Positions 14,252 to 22,441 of a DNA stretch of 24,274 nt are shown here, piece after piece. This DNA is from Oxalobacteraceae bacterium (GTDB taxonomy: Bacteria > Pseudomonadota > Gammaproteobacteria > Burkholderiales > Burkholderiaceae_D). The stretch is from contig CANKWG010000007.1 of NCBI GenBank assembly GCA_947487325.1, positions 1 to 24,274 of the forward strand, read 5' to 3'. A program made the translations under genes and the position numbers. The notes beneath the pieces were generated by a model. The model did not search any database, was not told the origin of the DNA, and saw nothing but the letters and a program-made list of their open reading frames with translations. Position 1 is the stretch's first letter, and each line of letters begins with the position of its first letter.

Positions 14252-15703
14252 ATGAGCATGAATCTTGTCACCCTGCTGTACCTGCTGGCGTCGATCTGTT
14301 TTATTCAGGCGCTCAAAGGCCTGTCCCATCCTGCGACTGCGCGTCGTGGTAATGCGTTTGGTATGGCCGGTATGGCGATTGCCGCGCTGACAACCATCGC
14401 GCTGATCTACAAAATCAAATCTGATGCTGCCGTTGACGGCGCGGGTCTGGGTTACGGTCTCCTTGCGCTGGGTGTGATTGTCGGCGGCAGCATTGGTGCC
14501 ATTCTGGCCAAGCGCGTTGAAATGACGAAGATGCCTGAGTTGGTCGCCGCGATGCACTCGCTGATCGGTTTGGCAGCGGTGTGTATTGCCGTAGCTGCAG
14601 TGTCCGAGCCTTGGGCATTTGGCATCGTGCCGCGCGGTGAGCCTATCCCGTTTGGCAACCGTCTCGAACTCTTTATCGGTACCTTTGTCGGTGCGATCAC
14701 TTTCTCGGGTTCTGTGATTGCCTTCGGTAAGCTGGCGGGAAGTTATAAATTCCGTTTGTTCCAAGGTGCGCCTGTTGTGTTCCCCGGTCAGCACATGGTC
14801 AATCTTATTCTCGCCATCGTGATGATTGGCGCTGGACTGGTGTTTGTCGCAGCGCCGGGTGCAGAAGCCGCATGGACGCCGTTCATCATCATGACCGTCA
14901 TCGCCTTTATTCTTGGCGTGTTGATCATCATCCCGATTGGCGGTGCAGATATGCCGGTGGTCGTCTCGATGTTGAACAGCTACTCTGGATGGGCTGCTGC
15001 AGGCATTGGCTTCTCACTGAATAACTCGATGCTCATCATTGCGGGTTCGCTGGTGGGTTCGTCCGGCGCCATCCTCTCGTACATCATGTGCAAGGCGATG
15101 AATCGTTCGTTCTTCAATGTGATTTTGGGTGGTTTTGGTGGTGACGCCGCCGCCGCGGTGGGTGGCGATCAGCAGCAGCGTCCGGTGAAGTCCGGTTCTG
15201 CTGACGATGCGGCTTTCTTGATGAGTAATGCAGAAACCGTGATCATTGTCCCGGGCTATGGCCTCGCTGTGGCGCGTGCGCAGCATGCGCTGATGGAGCT
15301 GTCAGAAAAACTCTCACATAAGGGCGTCACTGTTAAATACGCGATTCACCCGGTAGCGGGCCGTATGCCAGGCCACATGAACGTCTTGCTGGCAGAAGCA
15401 GAAGTGCCGTATGACCAGGTGTTCGAGATGGAAGACATCAACAGCGAATTCGGTCAAGCGGATGTGGTGCTGGTGCTCGGCGCGAACGACGTGGTGAATC
15501 CTGCAGCCAAAGATCCGAAGTCCGCGATTGCCGGCATGCCAATTCTCGAAGCCTATAAAGCCAAGACCATCATCGTGAACAAACGATCCATGGCGGCTGG
15601 TTATGCGGGTCTGGATAATGAATTGTTCTACATGGACAAGACCATGATGGTCTTCGGTGATGCGAAAAAAGTGATTGAAGATATGGTCAAGGCAGTCGAG
15701 TAA
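14252..15703 (+). CDS. pntB: NAD(P) transhydrogenase beta subunit PntB
   Basis: PntB supplies most of the proton channel and the NADP(H)-binding domain III. From the chosen start it is 483 aa. The N-terminal part has about eight or nine hydrophobic helices, with VEMTKMPELVAAMHSLIGLAA, whose histidine belongs to the proton path, and GGADMPVVVSMLNSYSGWAAAGIGF. Domain III has VPGYGLAVARAQHAL, HPVAGRMPGHMNVLLAEA, EDINSEFGQADVVLVLGANDVVNPAA and VNKRSMAAGYAGLDNELF, the NADP-binding loops. Possible starts are ATG at 14249, 14252 and 14258. 14252 is preferred for its seven-base distance from GAGG (14241-14244). A strong terminator begins 26 bases after the stop. Confidence 0.96.
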   Translation: MSMNLVTLLYLLASICFIQALKGLSHPATARRGNAFGMAGMAIAALTTIALIYKIKSDAAVDGAGLGYGLLALGVIVGGSIGAILAKRVEMTKMPELVAAMHSLIGLAAVCIAVAAVSEPWAFGIVPRGEPIPFGNRLELFIGTFVGAITFSGSVIAFGKLAGSYKFRLFQGAPVVFPGQHMVNLILAIVMIGAGLVFVAAPGAEAAWTPFIIMTVIAFILGVLIIIPIGGADMPVVVSMLNSYSGWAAAGIGFSLNNSMLIIAGSLVGSSGAILSYIMCKAMNRSFFNVILGGFGGDAAAAVGGDQQQRPVKSGSADDAAFLMSNAETVIIVPGYGLAVARAQHALMELSEKLSHKGVTVKYAIHPVAGRMPGHMNVLLAEAEVPYDQVFEMEDINSEFGQADVVLVLGANDVVNPAAKDPKSAIAGMPILEAYKAKTIIVNKRSMAAGYAGLDNELFYMDKTMMVFGDAKKVIEDMVKAVE

Positions 15704-15729
15704 TCGACGCGCTGACACATAGCTGTGAA

Positions 15730-15758
15730 AAAAAGGCAGATGCGAATCTGCCTTTTTT
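15730..15758. terminator. Bidirectional intrinsic terminator between pntB and ubiH
   Basis: AAAAAGGCAGAT (15730-15741) and ATCTGCCTTTTT (15746-15757) form a 12-base inverted repeat around GCGA, with T-runs on both strands. It closes the pnt operon and the convergent ubiH operon. Confidence 0.92.
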
Positions 15759-15808
15759 ATTGCGCTGAGCTTATCGAGCCGCGGTAATCAACTCTGTAAC
15801 AAGTGCAT

Positions 15809-16960
15809 TTAACTGCGCCAGCCAAACATCATCTGCTCCGACAGCGCGCGTCTGGCAGGTGGCAGCAGATCAATCATGCCCAGCGACAGACCGAGCAAAC
15901 TTTGCGAGAGCGACTGATCTTCGCTGCTGGCAAAAACGCGCGCCATCAAGTCAGTCAGCTTGACAGTCAGACCTCGATCACCGCGACGTTGCTCCGTAAA
16001 CTGATGGATACCCTCAGGTGTAGGCGATTGCGCCAGCACGTTGGCCAGTACCGCAGCATCGCGTAAGCCCAGATTGAGTCCCTGACCTGCCACAGGATGC
16101 AATGTTTGTGCAGCGTTACCAATAGCCACCATTCTTGGTGAGTTTGTCTGCTGCGCATTCAGTCCTAGCGGATAACTGTGGCGTTGACTCACTTGCGTGA
16201 AAGTACCGACGCGGTTTCCAAACGCTTGTTGCAGCGCCTGCAAAAAATCAGTATCGGACATCGCAAGCAAGGCCTCGCCATGTTCGGGCCGCACACACCA
16301 AACTAGCGAATAGTCGTTCCGATCCGGTAGAAGCGCAAGCGGTCCTTCTTCGGTAAAGCGTTCGAATGCCCGTCCGGGTACGACAGCATCGCTGGATACG
16401 TTCGCCACGATCGCCATTTGCTGATAATCCCGTTGAATGGCTTTGCTTGCCTGTGTGCCGAAGACACCCCCCTCAGCTTGCACGAGTAGGCCGGCGTGGA
16501 TCTGCTGGTGATCAGAGAGAGTGATATTTACGTGAGTATTGTTTTCTTCTGCATGAGTTACGAGGAGAGGGCGATACTGAGTCACGCCAGCCGCACTTAA
16601 CTCAGCAGAAAGCGCTTGCACCAGATCGCCGTAGCGACAGACATAACCTAGGGCGGGTAACTGATGCTCCGTGCAATCAATCAATGTGCGGCCAAATCGG
16701 CTGCGCCGCGATACATGAATTTGCGTGATGGCTGTCGCGTTAACAGGCCACGCATGAATTTGGTTCAGGAGTTCATGACTTCCCCACGAGAGCGCGACAG
16801 AGCGGGGATCCTGAGATGCGGCAGCCGTTGTTTTACCATCGATAAGCGCAATGCGATCGGCAGCGACACCACGCTTGACCAACATGCAGGCCAGTGCAAT
16901 TCCTACTGGACCGCCACCAGCGATGGCAATATCGACCGCGCTTGTATCGACGGACCTCAT
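15809..16960 (-). CDS. ubiH: UbiH-family FAD-dependent ubiquinone hydroxylase
   Basis: UbiH-type flavin monooxygenases hydroxylate the ring of octaprenyl intermediates in ubiquinone synthesis. The 383-aa protein has the N-terminal FAD motif IAIAGGGPVGIALACMLVKRG (about 11-31). The middle has AFERFTEEGPLALLP, and the second FAD motif is VAIGNAAQTLHPVAGQGLNLGLRDA. The GNAAQTLHP wording is that of UbiH rather than UbiF or UbiI. The usual DG motif of this class reads QAEGG here, with Glu in place of Asp. It is the last gene of amgK-murU-pepP-ubiH and starts seven bases after the pepP stop. Position of hydroxylation cannot be settled from sequence alone. Confidence 0.88.
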   Translation of the reverse strand: MRSVDTSAVDIAIAGGGPVGIALACMLVKRGVAADRIALIDGKTTAAASQDPRSVALSWGSHELLNQIHAWPVNATAITQIHVSRRSRFGRTLIDCTEHQLPALGYVCRYGDLVQALSAELSAAGVTQYRPLLVTHAEENNTHVNITLSDHQQIHAGLLVQAEGGVFGTQASKAIQRDYQQMAIVANVSSDAVVPGRAFERFTEEGPLALLPDRNDYSLVWCVRPEHGEALLAMSDTDFLQALQQAFGNRVGTFTQVSQRHSYPLGLNAQQTNSPRMVAIGNAAQTLHPVAGQGLNLGLRDAAVLANVLAQSPTPEGIHQFTEQRRGDRGLTVKLTDLMARVFASSEDQSLSQSLLGLSLGMIDLLPPARRALSEQMMFGWRS

Positions 16961-16967
16961 CGCTTCA

Positions 16968-18305
16968 TCAGCCTCGCATCACCGCTTCGATCTCGGTGAT
17001 GGTTTTGGGCGCCTTGTGCGTGAGAATTTCGCAGCCTTCTGCAGTTACCAGCGCATCATCTTCTATACGTATGCCGATATTCCAGTATTGCTCAGGCACA
17101 CCCGGTGCGGGACGCACATAAATACCGGGCTCGATGGTGAGTACCATCCCGGGTGCGAGCGTGCGCCAGGGTTTTTCTTTCCCTGCGGGTGCGGGATCAC
17201 GGTAGTCGCCAACGTCATGCACATCCATGCCCAGCCAGTGTCCCGTGCGGTGCATATAAAACTGCCGATACTGACCACCAGCGATGACATCGTCTACCGA
17301 GCCGACTTTGTTTTTATCGAGCAGCCCAGTGTCGAGCATGCCCTGTGTCAGTACGCGCAATGCAGCGTCGTGACCATCGGTAAATCGCGCGCCGGCACGA
17401 GTCGCGTTAATGGCGGCGTATTGCGATTCGAGCACGATTTCGTAGAGTGTTTTTTGGGCGGGACTGAATTTGCCGTTCACCGGGAAGGTACGCGTGATGT
17501 CTGACGCGTAGCTATCAAGTTCGCAGCCGGCATCAATCAAGACCAGATCGCCATCACGCAATTCTGCATCGCCAGCTCGATAATGCAGCACGCAGGCATT
17601 GGCACCGGTTGCCACAATTGAGCCATAGGCAGGCGACTGCGAGCCATTGCTGCGGAACTCATGCAGTAGTTCGGCTTCCAGATGATATTCACGCAGACCC
17701 GCGCGCGATAGGCGCATTGCTCTCGCGTGTGCTTCGGCACTGATGTCAGCAGCGCGCTGCATGATCGCAATCTCCTGATCATCTTTGACGAGCCGCATTT
17801 CATTGAGAATCGTACGTATATCGATGGCAGAACCCGGTGCACTCACTCCCGCTCTGGCTTGCGAACGTACGGCATTGAGCCAAGTTTGAACCCGGGAATC
17901 GAGCGTAGCGCTGCTGCCCAGTGCGTAAAACAACGCCGGCGCATTTGCCATCAGTCGTGGCAATTCACTGTCAATGCTATTGGCTGGAAAGGCTGCGTCG
18001 AATCCGAAATGTGACTTGGCAGCGTCTGGTCCGAAACGATAGCCATCCCAGATTTCGCGTTCTTCATTTTTTTCGCGGCAGAACAGAATGGATTGATCCT
18101 GATCGCCCGTCACGAGTACCAAGGTGGCTTCTGGTTCTGTGAATCCAGTCAGATAATAAAAATAGCTGTCATGCCGATACGGATAATCCGCATCGGCATT
18201 GCGCATCACTTCGGGCGCAGTCGGAATGATGGCGATACCACCACCCTGCGCACGCATATGATCCAGGACCGCGGCACGGCGTTTTGCATAAACATTCATA
18301 GTCAT
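16968..18305 (-). CDS. pepP: Xaa-Pro aminopeptidase PepP (aminopeptidase P)
   Basis: PepP removes an N-terminal residue when proline is next. The 445-aa protein matches the E. coli length. The N-terminal domain starts with YAKRRAAVLDHM and has RHDSYFYYLTGFTEPEA. The pita-bread catalytic domain keeps both-metal ligands: two Asp in LIDAGCELDSYASDITRTFP, His in HRTGHWLGMDVHDVG, Glu in LTIEPGIYV and Glu in IGIRIEDDALV. The first ATG (18303-18305) overlaps the murU stop as ATGA; a second ATG two codons on (18299) is also possible. It lies between murU and ubiH, as in other Burkholderiales. Confidence 0.96.
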   Translation of the reverse strand: MTMNVYAKRRAAVLDHMRAQGGGIAIIPTAPEVMRNADADYPYRHDSYFYYLTGFTEPEATLVLVTGDQDQSILFCREKNEEREIWDGYRFGPDAAKSHFGFDAAFPANSIDSELPRLMANAPALFYALGSSATLDSRVQTWLNAVRSQARAGVSAPGSAIDIRTILNEMRLVKDDQEIAIMQRAADISAEAHARAMRLSRAGLREYHLEAELLHEFRSNGSQSPAYGSIVATGANACVLHYRAGDAELRDGDLVLIDAGCELDSYASDITRTFPVNGKFSPAQKTLYEIVLESQYAAINATRAGARFTDGHDAALRVLTQGMLDTGLLDKNKVGSVDDVIAGGQYRQFYMHRTGHWLGMDVHDVGDYRDPAPAGKEKPWRTLAPGMVLTIEPGIYVRPAPGVPEQYWNIGIRIEDDALVTAEGCEILTHKAPKTITEIEAVMRG

Positions 18306-19015
18306 TTTTTAGTCGCCAGAGGGGCGTTCAGTTGTTCCAATCGTTCGACCGTGCCAACATCGGTCCAGTCGCCACGGAAAAGCTCACCACCGATTCTCCG
18401 CTGTTCTGCGAATTCGCGCAGGATGGGCGCCAGTTTCGCCGCTGTGCCCGCAGCGATTGTGTCAAACAGCTCGGGACGGTAGACGCCGATACCCGAAAAG
18501 GTCAGTCGGGGCTCGCCCTGATTGGCGATCGCGAAGCTCTCCAGCGCAAAATCACCCTCGGGATGATGCGGCGGATTTTTTACCAGATACAGCCAGGCCA
18601 GATCCCTGCGATCGATCGGTAGTGGGTTGCCCCAGACATCATTTTCTTCGAGGACATCACCGACTTTGGTGAAATCAAAATGCGGACAAAAAATATCACC
18701 GGCAATCGCGACAAACGGCGCCTCACCCAGCAGGTGACGTGCTTTGGCAATGCCGCCCGCGGTTTCCAGCGCAGTGCCCTCGGAAGAATACGCGATGCTT
18801 GCGCCGAACTGACTGCCATCGCCGAGTGTGTCCTCGATCATCTGACCGAGATGCGCGTGATTGATGACGATCTCTGTAATGCCGGCGCGTACAAGATTGT
18901 TGATGTGCCAAACAATCAGTGGTCGGCCCCGCACTTGCAGCAGCGGCTTGGGACAGGTATCGGTCAGCGGGCGCATGCGCTCTCCGCGACCAGCAGCGAA
19001 AATCATGGCTTTCAT
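18302..19015 (-). CDS. murU: N-acetylmuramate alpha-1-phosphate uridylyltransferase MurU
   Basis: MurU converts MurNAc-1-phosphate and UTP to UDP-MurNAc, the second step of the recycling route that bypasses de novo synthesis and its fosfomycin-sensitive MurA step. The 237-aa protein is a single nucleotidyltransferase domain: MKAMIFAAGRGERMRPLTDTCPKPLLQVRGRPL (1-33), NHAHLGQMIEDTLGDG, ETAGGIAKARHLLG, AIAGDIFCPHFDF (metal-binding region) and FRGDWTDVGT. The frame opens further upstream inside amgK, but the ATG at 19015 gives the family N-terminus. It begins one base after the amgK stop, so translation is coupled to the kinase for the preceding step. Confidence 0.92.
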   Translation of the reverse strand: MKAMIFAAGRGERMRPLTDTCPKPLLQVRGRPLIVWHINNLVRAGITEIVINHAHLGQMIEDTLGDGSQFGASIAYSSEGTALETAGGIAKARHLLGEAPFVAIAGDIFCPHFDFTKVGDVLEENDVWGNPLPIDRRDLAWLYLVKNPPHHPEGDFALESFAIANQGEPRLTFSGIGVYRPELFDTIAAGTAAKLAPILREFAEQRRIGGELFRGDWTDVGTVERLEQLNAPLATKK

Positions 19016-19016
19016 A

Positions 19017-20042
19017 TTAAAAGGTAAAGCCGATGCCCGTTTTGTTTTCCTCAAGCGCATCCAGCAGTCGTATCAGAGGCGCGAACTCCTTGTAGCGATA
19101 GGCAGTCTTGCGCGTGTAATCCATCACAAGGGGTATGTCATTCAGATAGCCATCCTTCCCGTCGCGGTGATACAGCCTTGCAAAGATACCTAGTACCTTC
19201 AGGTGCCGCTGCAGTCCCATGAATTCGAAGTCGCGATAAAACGCATCGACATCATGACTGACAGGTAGTCCCGCTTTTCGGGCGCGTTCCCAGTAGCGAA
19301 TCGTCCAGTCCAGTACCAGCTCTTCGTCCCACTGAATGTAAGCGTCCCTGAGGAGTGAGACCAGATCGTACGTAATGGGGCCGTAGACGGCATCCTGAAA
19401 ATCCAGAATGCCCGGATTACCCTTGTCCATCACCATCAGATTGCGTGAGTGATAGTCGCGATGCACATACACCTGTGCTTGCGCCAGATTATTGGCCAGC
19501 AGCATATCGAAGACACGGTTCAGGTCTGCGCTCTGAGCATCACTCAGCGTCGCTTTTAGATGGCGCGTCACATACCAGTCGGGAAACAGCATCAATTCTC
19601 TGTGCAGTAGCTCGCGGTCGTAGACGGGCAACACGCCGGCACGGCTTTGTACCTGCAGCTGGATCAGCGCATCAATGGCATCAAGGTAGAGCTTGTGTGC
19701 AGTGTCTGGGTTGAGCTGCTTAAGGTAAGTGGTCGAGCCTAGATCCGATAGCAAGAGAAAGCCCCGCTCGGTATCCTGAGCCAGAATAGTCGGCACGGAC
19801 ACGCCAGTCGCACTGAATAATTCGGCAACTTTTACGAAAGGCCGCACATCCTCCTGCGGTGGTGGAGCATCCATCACGATCAAACTCTGACCGCTCTGCG
19901 TATCGACACGGAAGTAGCGGCGGAAGCTGGCGTCCGCTGAGGCGGGTCGCAGGCTATCCACGAGGGTCGCGGGCGTTGTGAGACCAGAAAGCCAGTCGGC
20001 CAGCTGGACCAGCCGGGCGTCGTTCAGGGAATTGTCGGGCAT
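19017..20042 (-). CDS. amgK: N-acetylmuramate/N-acetylglucosamine kinase AmgK
   Basis: AmgK phosphorylates the anomeric carbon of MurNAc (and GlcNAc) recovered from cell-wall turnover and feeds MurU. The 341-aa protein has an aminoglycoside-phosphotransferase fold: SADASFRRYFRV (35-46) and LLLSDLGSTTYL in the N-lobe. The catalytic VHRDYHSRN motif (His194, Asp196, Asn201) and the metal-binding ILDFQDAVYGP (Asp214) follow. The pairing with murU and the divergent lptD is the arrangement known in Pseudomonas and Burkholderiales, which supports AmgK over a generic APH. The frame extends to 20117; the ATG at 20040-20042 is chosen because MPDNSLNDARLVQLADWL is the expected start. No strong Shine-Dalgarno is visible. 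Confidence 0.9.
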   Translation of the reverse strand: MPDNSLNDARLVQLADWLSGLTTPATLVDSLRPASADASFRRYFRVDTQSGQSLIVMDAPPPQEDVRPFVKVAELFSATGVSVPTILAQDTERGFLLLSDLGSTTYLKQLNPDTAHKLYLDAIDALIQLQVQSRAGVLPVYDRELLHRELMLFPDWYVTRHLKATLSDAQSADLNRVFDMLLANNLAQAQVYVHRDYHSRNLMVMDKGNPGILDFQDAVYGPITYDLVSLLRDAYIQWDEELVLDWTIRYWERARKAGLPVSHDVDAFYRDFEFMGLQRHLKVLGIFARLYHRDGKDGYLNDIPLVMDYTRKTAYRYKEFAPLIRLLDALEENKTGIGFTF

Positions 20043-20079
20043 TTGGGAAAACCGGGTATGAAGTGGGCAGCAGGAGTGC

Positions 20080-20106
20080 GGAACAGTCGTTGAGTTCCCA
20101 TATAAT
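20080..20106. promoter_or_regulatory. Divergent lptD/amgK control region: GGAAC inverted repeat and TATAAT
   Basis: GGAAC (20080-20084) and GTTCC (20094-20098) form a perfect inverted repeat with nine bases between. TATAAT (20101-20106) follows on the plus strand, 49 bases before the lptD ATG, without a consensus -35. On the minus strand GGAACTC, 16 bases and TCCTGC loosely resemble a sigma-E promoter facing amgK. The TATAAT is fairly convincing; the sigma-E reading is speculative. Confidence 0.4.
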
Positions 20107-20155
20107 AAGGGATTCACCTCACAGCGCGGTGCTCAAGCCTGCGAATTCTGCTTTC

Positions 20156-22390
20156 ATGACCCGGCGATTGCCACTTCCCTTCGGTTTAGCCTTCAGGCGC
20201 GCGAAACTGCTCCCCCTTATGATCATCATGATGTTCGGGTCAGCGGCTGCGCAGGAGCAGCGCAGGTTGGCCGACACTGTGGCCGACGATTCGGCAACGA
20301 GCATGAGGTCCGAAGAGCTTACGGGCCGCCCTGATCGTGAAGTCCAGATGGAGCGCAATGTTGAAATCACGCGCGGCAACATGGCTATTGATGCGGACAG
20401 TGTTAAATACAACATCATTGATGACCGGGTTGATGCGGTAGGTAATGTGATTGTCCAAAAAGCGGGTAGCCGGTTTACAGGTAATGAACTTAGGCTCAAG
20501 CTGGATACCGGCGTGGGTTACATGGATAGTCTGGTGTACAAGCTTCTGCGGCGCAATGCTCAGGGCAGAGCGGATCGTATTGATTTTGAATCCGAAGACC
20601 AGGCGACGATATCTTCGGGTTACTACACCACCTGTAATGGTCCGGATCCGGACTGGTATCTGCGCACCGGCAAGCTGACGCTGGATGAAGGTGCAGGTAT
20701 AGGTTATGCACGAAACGCCGTATTGGTTTTCAAGGGTGTGCCGGTAGCAGGCGCACCGCGTATTTCGTTTCCGCTGACCGACGAGCGAGTCTCGGGTTTT
20801 CTGGCGCCGACGATTGCTTCATCGACGTCCAGTGGCTTGCAAGTCACGACGCCTTATTTCTGGAATATCGCACCGAATCGTGATGTCACCTTTTTCCCGC
20901 GCTACATCGCACAGCGTGGTTTGATGTTGGGTGCCGATGTTCGGTATCTCGAACGCGAATTTGCGGGCGAGACACGGTTTGAGTTCATCAATGACACCAA
21001 GCTGCCCGGAGAAACGCGGTACGGTTTTTCATCTCGTCACAATCAGGTGCTGGCGCCGGGGCTGACACTGGCCACTGATCTCAACGCGGCATCGGATGAT
21101 TTTTACGCGAGAGATTTTCCTCTTAGTCACGTCTGGGCTCGTCCGGGCTTGAATCGCAGGCTGCTGAACCAAAGTGTCGCATTGAACTACGGTGCTACGG
21201 ACTGGAACGGCGCAGTTCGTTTGATTGACTATCAGGTGCTGCAGGATCCGAATGCGCTTATTGGCGTTCCATATGCGCGACTGCCACAGATAAATGTCAA
21301 TAATTTTCACTACAGTGACAATGGTCTTGATTTGACCATGAACTCGGAGTACACGCGGTTTGTTCATCCGACGTCGGTGCAGGGCGACCGTCTGGTATTC
21401 AATCCTCGCGTGACCTACAACCAATGGCAACGTCCCGGCTACTTCATTCGTCCCAGCCTTTCAATGCATGGCACGCTCTACAATCTTGATCGGTCCGATG
21501 CCAGCATGACGGCGCCGACGCGCTGGCTGCCGTCCTTCTCTCTGGATTCGGGATTAATATTTGAGCGTGAATCGGCATTTTTCAATCGGGAAGCGATTCA
21601 AACACTGGAGCCTCGTGTCTTCTATACCTACACGCCTTACAAGGAACAGACGTCTGTGCTGTATCCGCGATTCGATACATCGGAGTCTGATCTGAACTAC
21701 GCACAGATTTTTCGGGAAAATCGATTTGTGGGTAACGACCGTATAGGCGATTCGAATCAACTGACTTTGGCGCTTACTTCGCGCTATCTGGAGACCTCTG
21801 GAGCAGAGCGCTTGCGTGTAGCGGTGGCGCGGCGTATGAATCTGGCTGATCCTAGGGTGACGCTGGATCAAAGTGTAACTGCCAAGACGGCCGCAGAAGA
21901 TATTTTGCTTCTGCTGTCAGGGCGAGTGACCAACGAGCTGCGTCTGGATGCTAACTTGCAATATGATCAGACGGCGGGGGATATCAATCGCATGAATCTC
22001 GGTGCGTTCTGGCAAGCAGGTCCGATGAAGCTGTTGAATGCCCAGTACCGTCGTGATTCGCGTAACATACCGGGGTATCCGTTCACCAATTTCGAGCTCG
22101 TCGATTTTTCAGGGCAATGGCCGCTCAGTCAACGCTGGTATGGCGTGGGGCGCATCAATTATTTGCTCGATGAAAAAAGACCTGGTCAATCGCTGTTGGG
22201 TGTTGAATATCTTGCCGATTGCTGGATCTTCCGGGCGGTTGCTCAGCGAATCCCAACCGCTGCGGGTCTTGCAACGACCCATATGTTCATACAGCTGGAA
22301 TTTAGTGGCCTGGCAATGATAGGCTCGAATCCTCTGAAGGCACTGCGCGGCAATGTGCCGGGGTATCAACCTTTGCAGCAACCGCAGTAA
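20156..22390 (+). CDS. lptD: LPS-assembly outer-membrane protein LptD
   Basis: LptD is the outer-membrane beta-barrel that, with the lipoprotein LptE, inserts lipopolysaccharide into the outer leaflet. From the ATG at 20156 the protein is 744 aa. A signal peptide (about 1-32, MTRRLPLPFGLAFRRAKLLPLMIIMMFGSAAA) is followed by the LptA-like jellyroll domain (about 60-165; NVEITRGNMAIDADSVKYN, GNVIVQKAGSRFTGNEL). The barrel follows, with APTIASSTSSGLQVTTPYFWNIAPNRDVTFFPRYIAQRGLMLG. Only two cysteines are present: Cys160 (YYTTCNGPD) and Cys689 (YLADCWIF), against four in E. coli. The frame opens upstream at a GTG (20063), but that lies before the promoter. No Shine-Dalgarno is obvious. surA follows after 51 bases. 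Confidence 0.95.
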   Translation: MTRRLPLPFGLAFRRAKLLPLMIIMMFGSAAAQEQRRLADTVADDSATSMRSEELTGRPDREVQMERNVEITRGNMAIDADSVKYNIIDDRVDAVGNVIVQKAGSRFTGNELRLKLDTGVGYMDSLVYKLLRRNAQGRADRIDFESEDQATISSGYYTTCNGPDPDWYLRTGKLTLDEGAGIGYARNAVLVFKGVPVAGAPRISFPLTDERVSGFLAPTIASSTSSGLQVTTPYFWNIAPNRDVTFFPRYIAQRGLMLGADVRYLEREFAGETRFEFINDTKLPGETRYGFSSRHNQVLAPGLTLATDLNAASDDFYARDFPLSHVWARPGLNRRLLNQSVALNYGATDWNGAVRLIDYQVLQDPNALIGVPYARLPQINVNNFHYSDNGLDLTMNSEYTRFVHPTSVQGDRLVFNPRVTYNQWQRPGYFIRPSLSMHGTLYNLDRSDASMTAPTRWLPSFSLDSGLIFERESAFFNREAIQTLEPRVFYTYTPYKEQTSVLYPRFDTSESDLNYAQIFRENRFVGNDRIGDSNQLTLALTSRYLETSGAERLRVAVARRMNLADPRVTLDQSVTAKTAAEDILLLLSGRVTNELRLDANLQYDQTAGDINRMNLGAFWQAGPMKLLNAQYRRDSRNIPGYPFTNFELVDFSGQWPLSQRWYGVGRINYLLDEKRPGQSLLGVEYLADCWIFRAVAQRIPTAAGLATTHMFIQLEFSGLAMIGSNPLKALRGNVPGYQPLQQPQ

Positions 22391-22441
22391 GCGCAGTAAC
22401 GGTCTTAACCGATTCACATCATTTAATTCATTCAAATCACG

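Noticed and set aside
16851..17504. A 217-codon plus-strand open frame antisense to pepP and ubiH
   Set aside because: PepP metal ligands and UbiH motifs on the other strand are intact, so this is a shadow frame.
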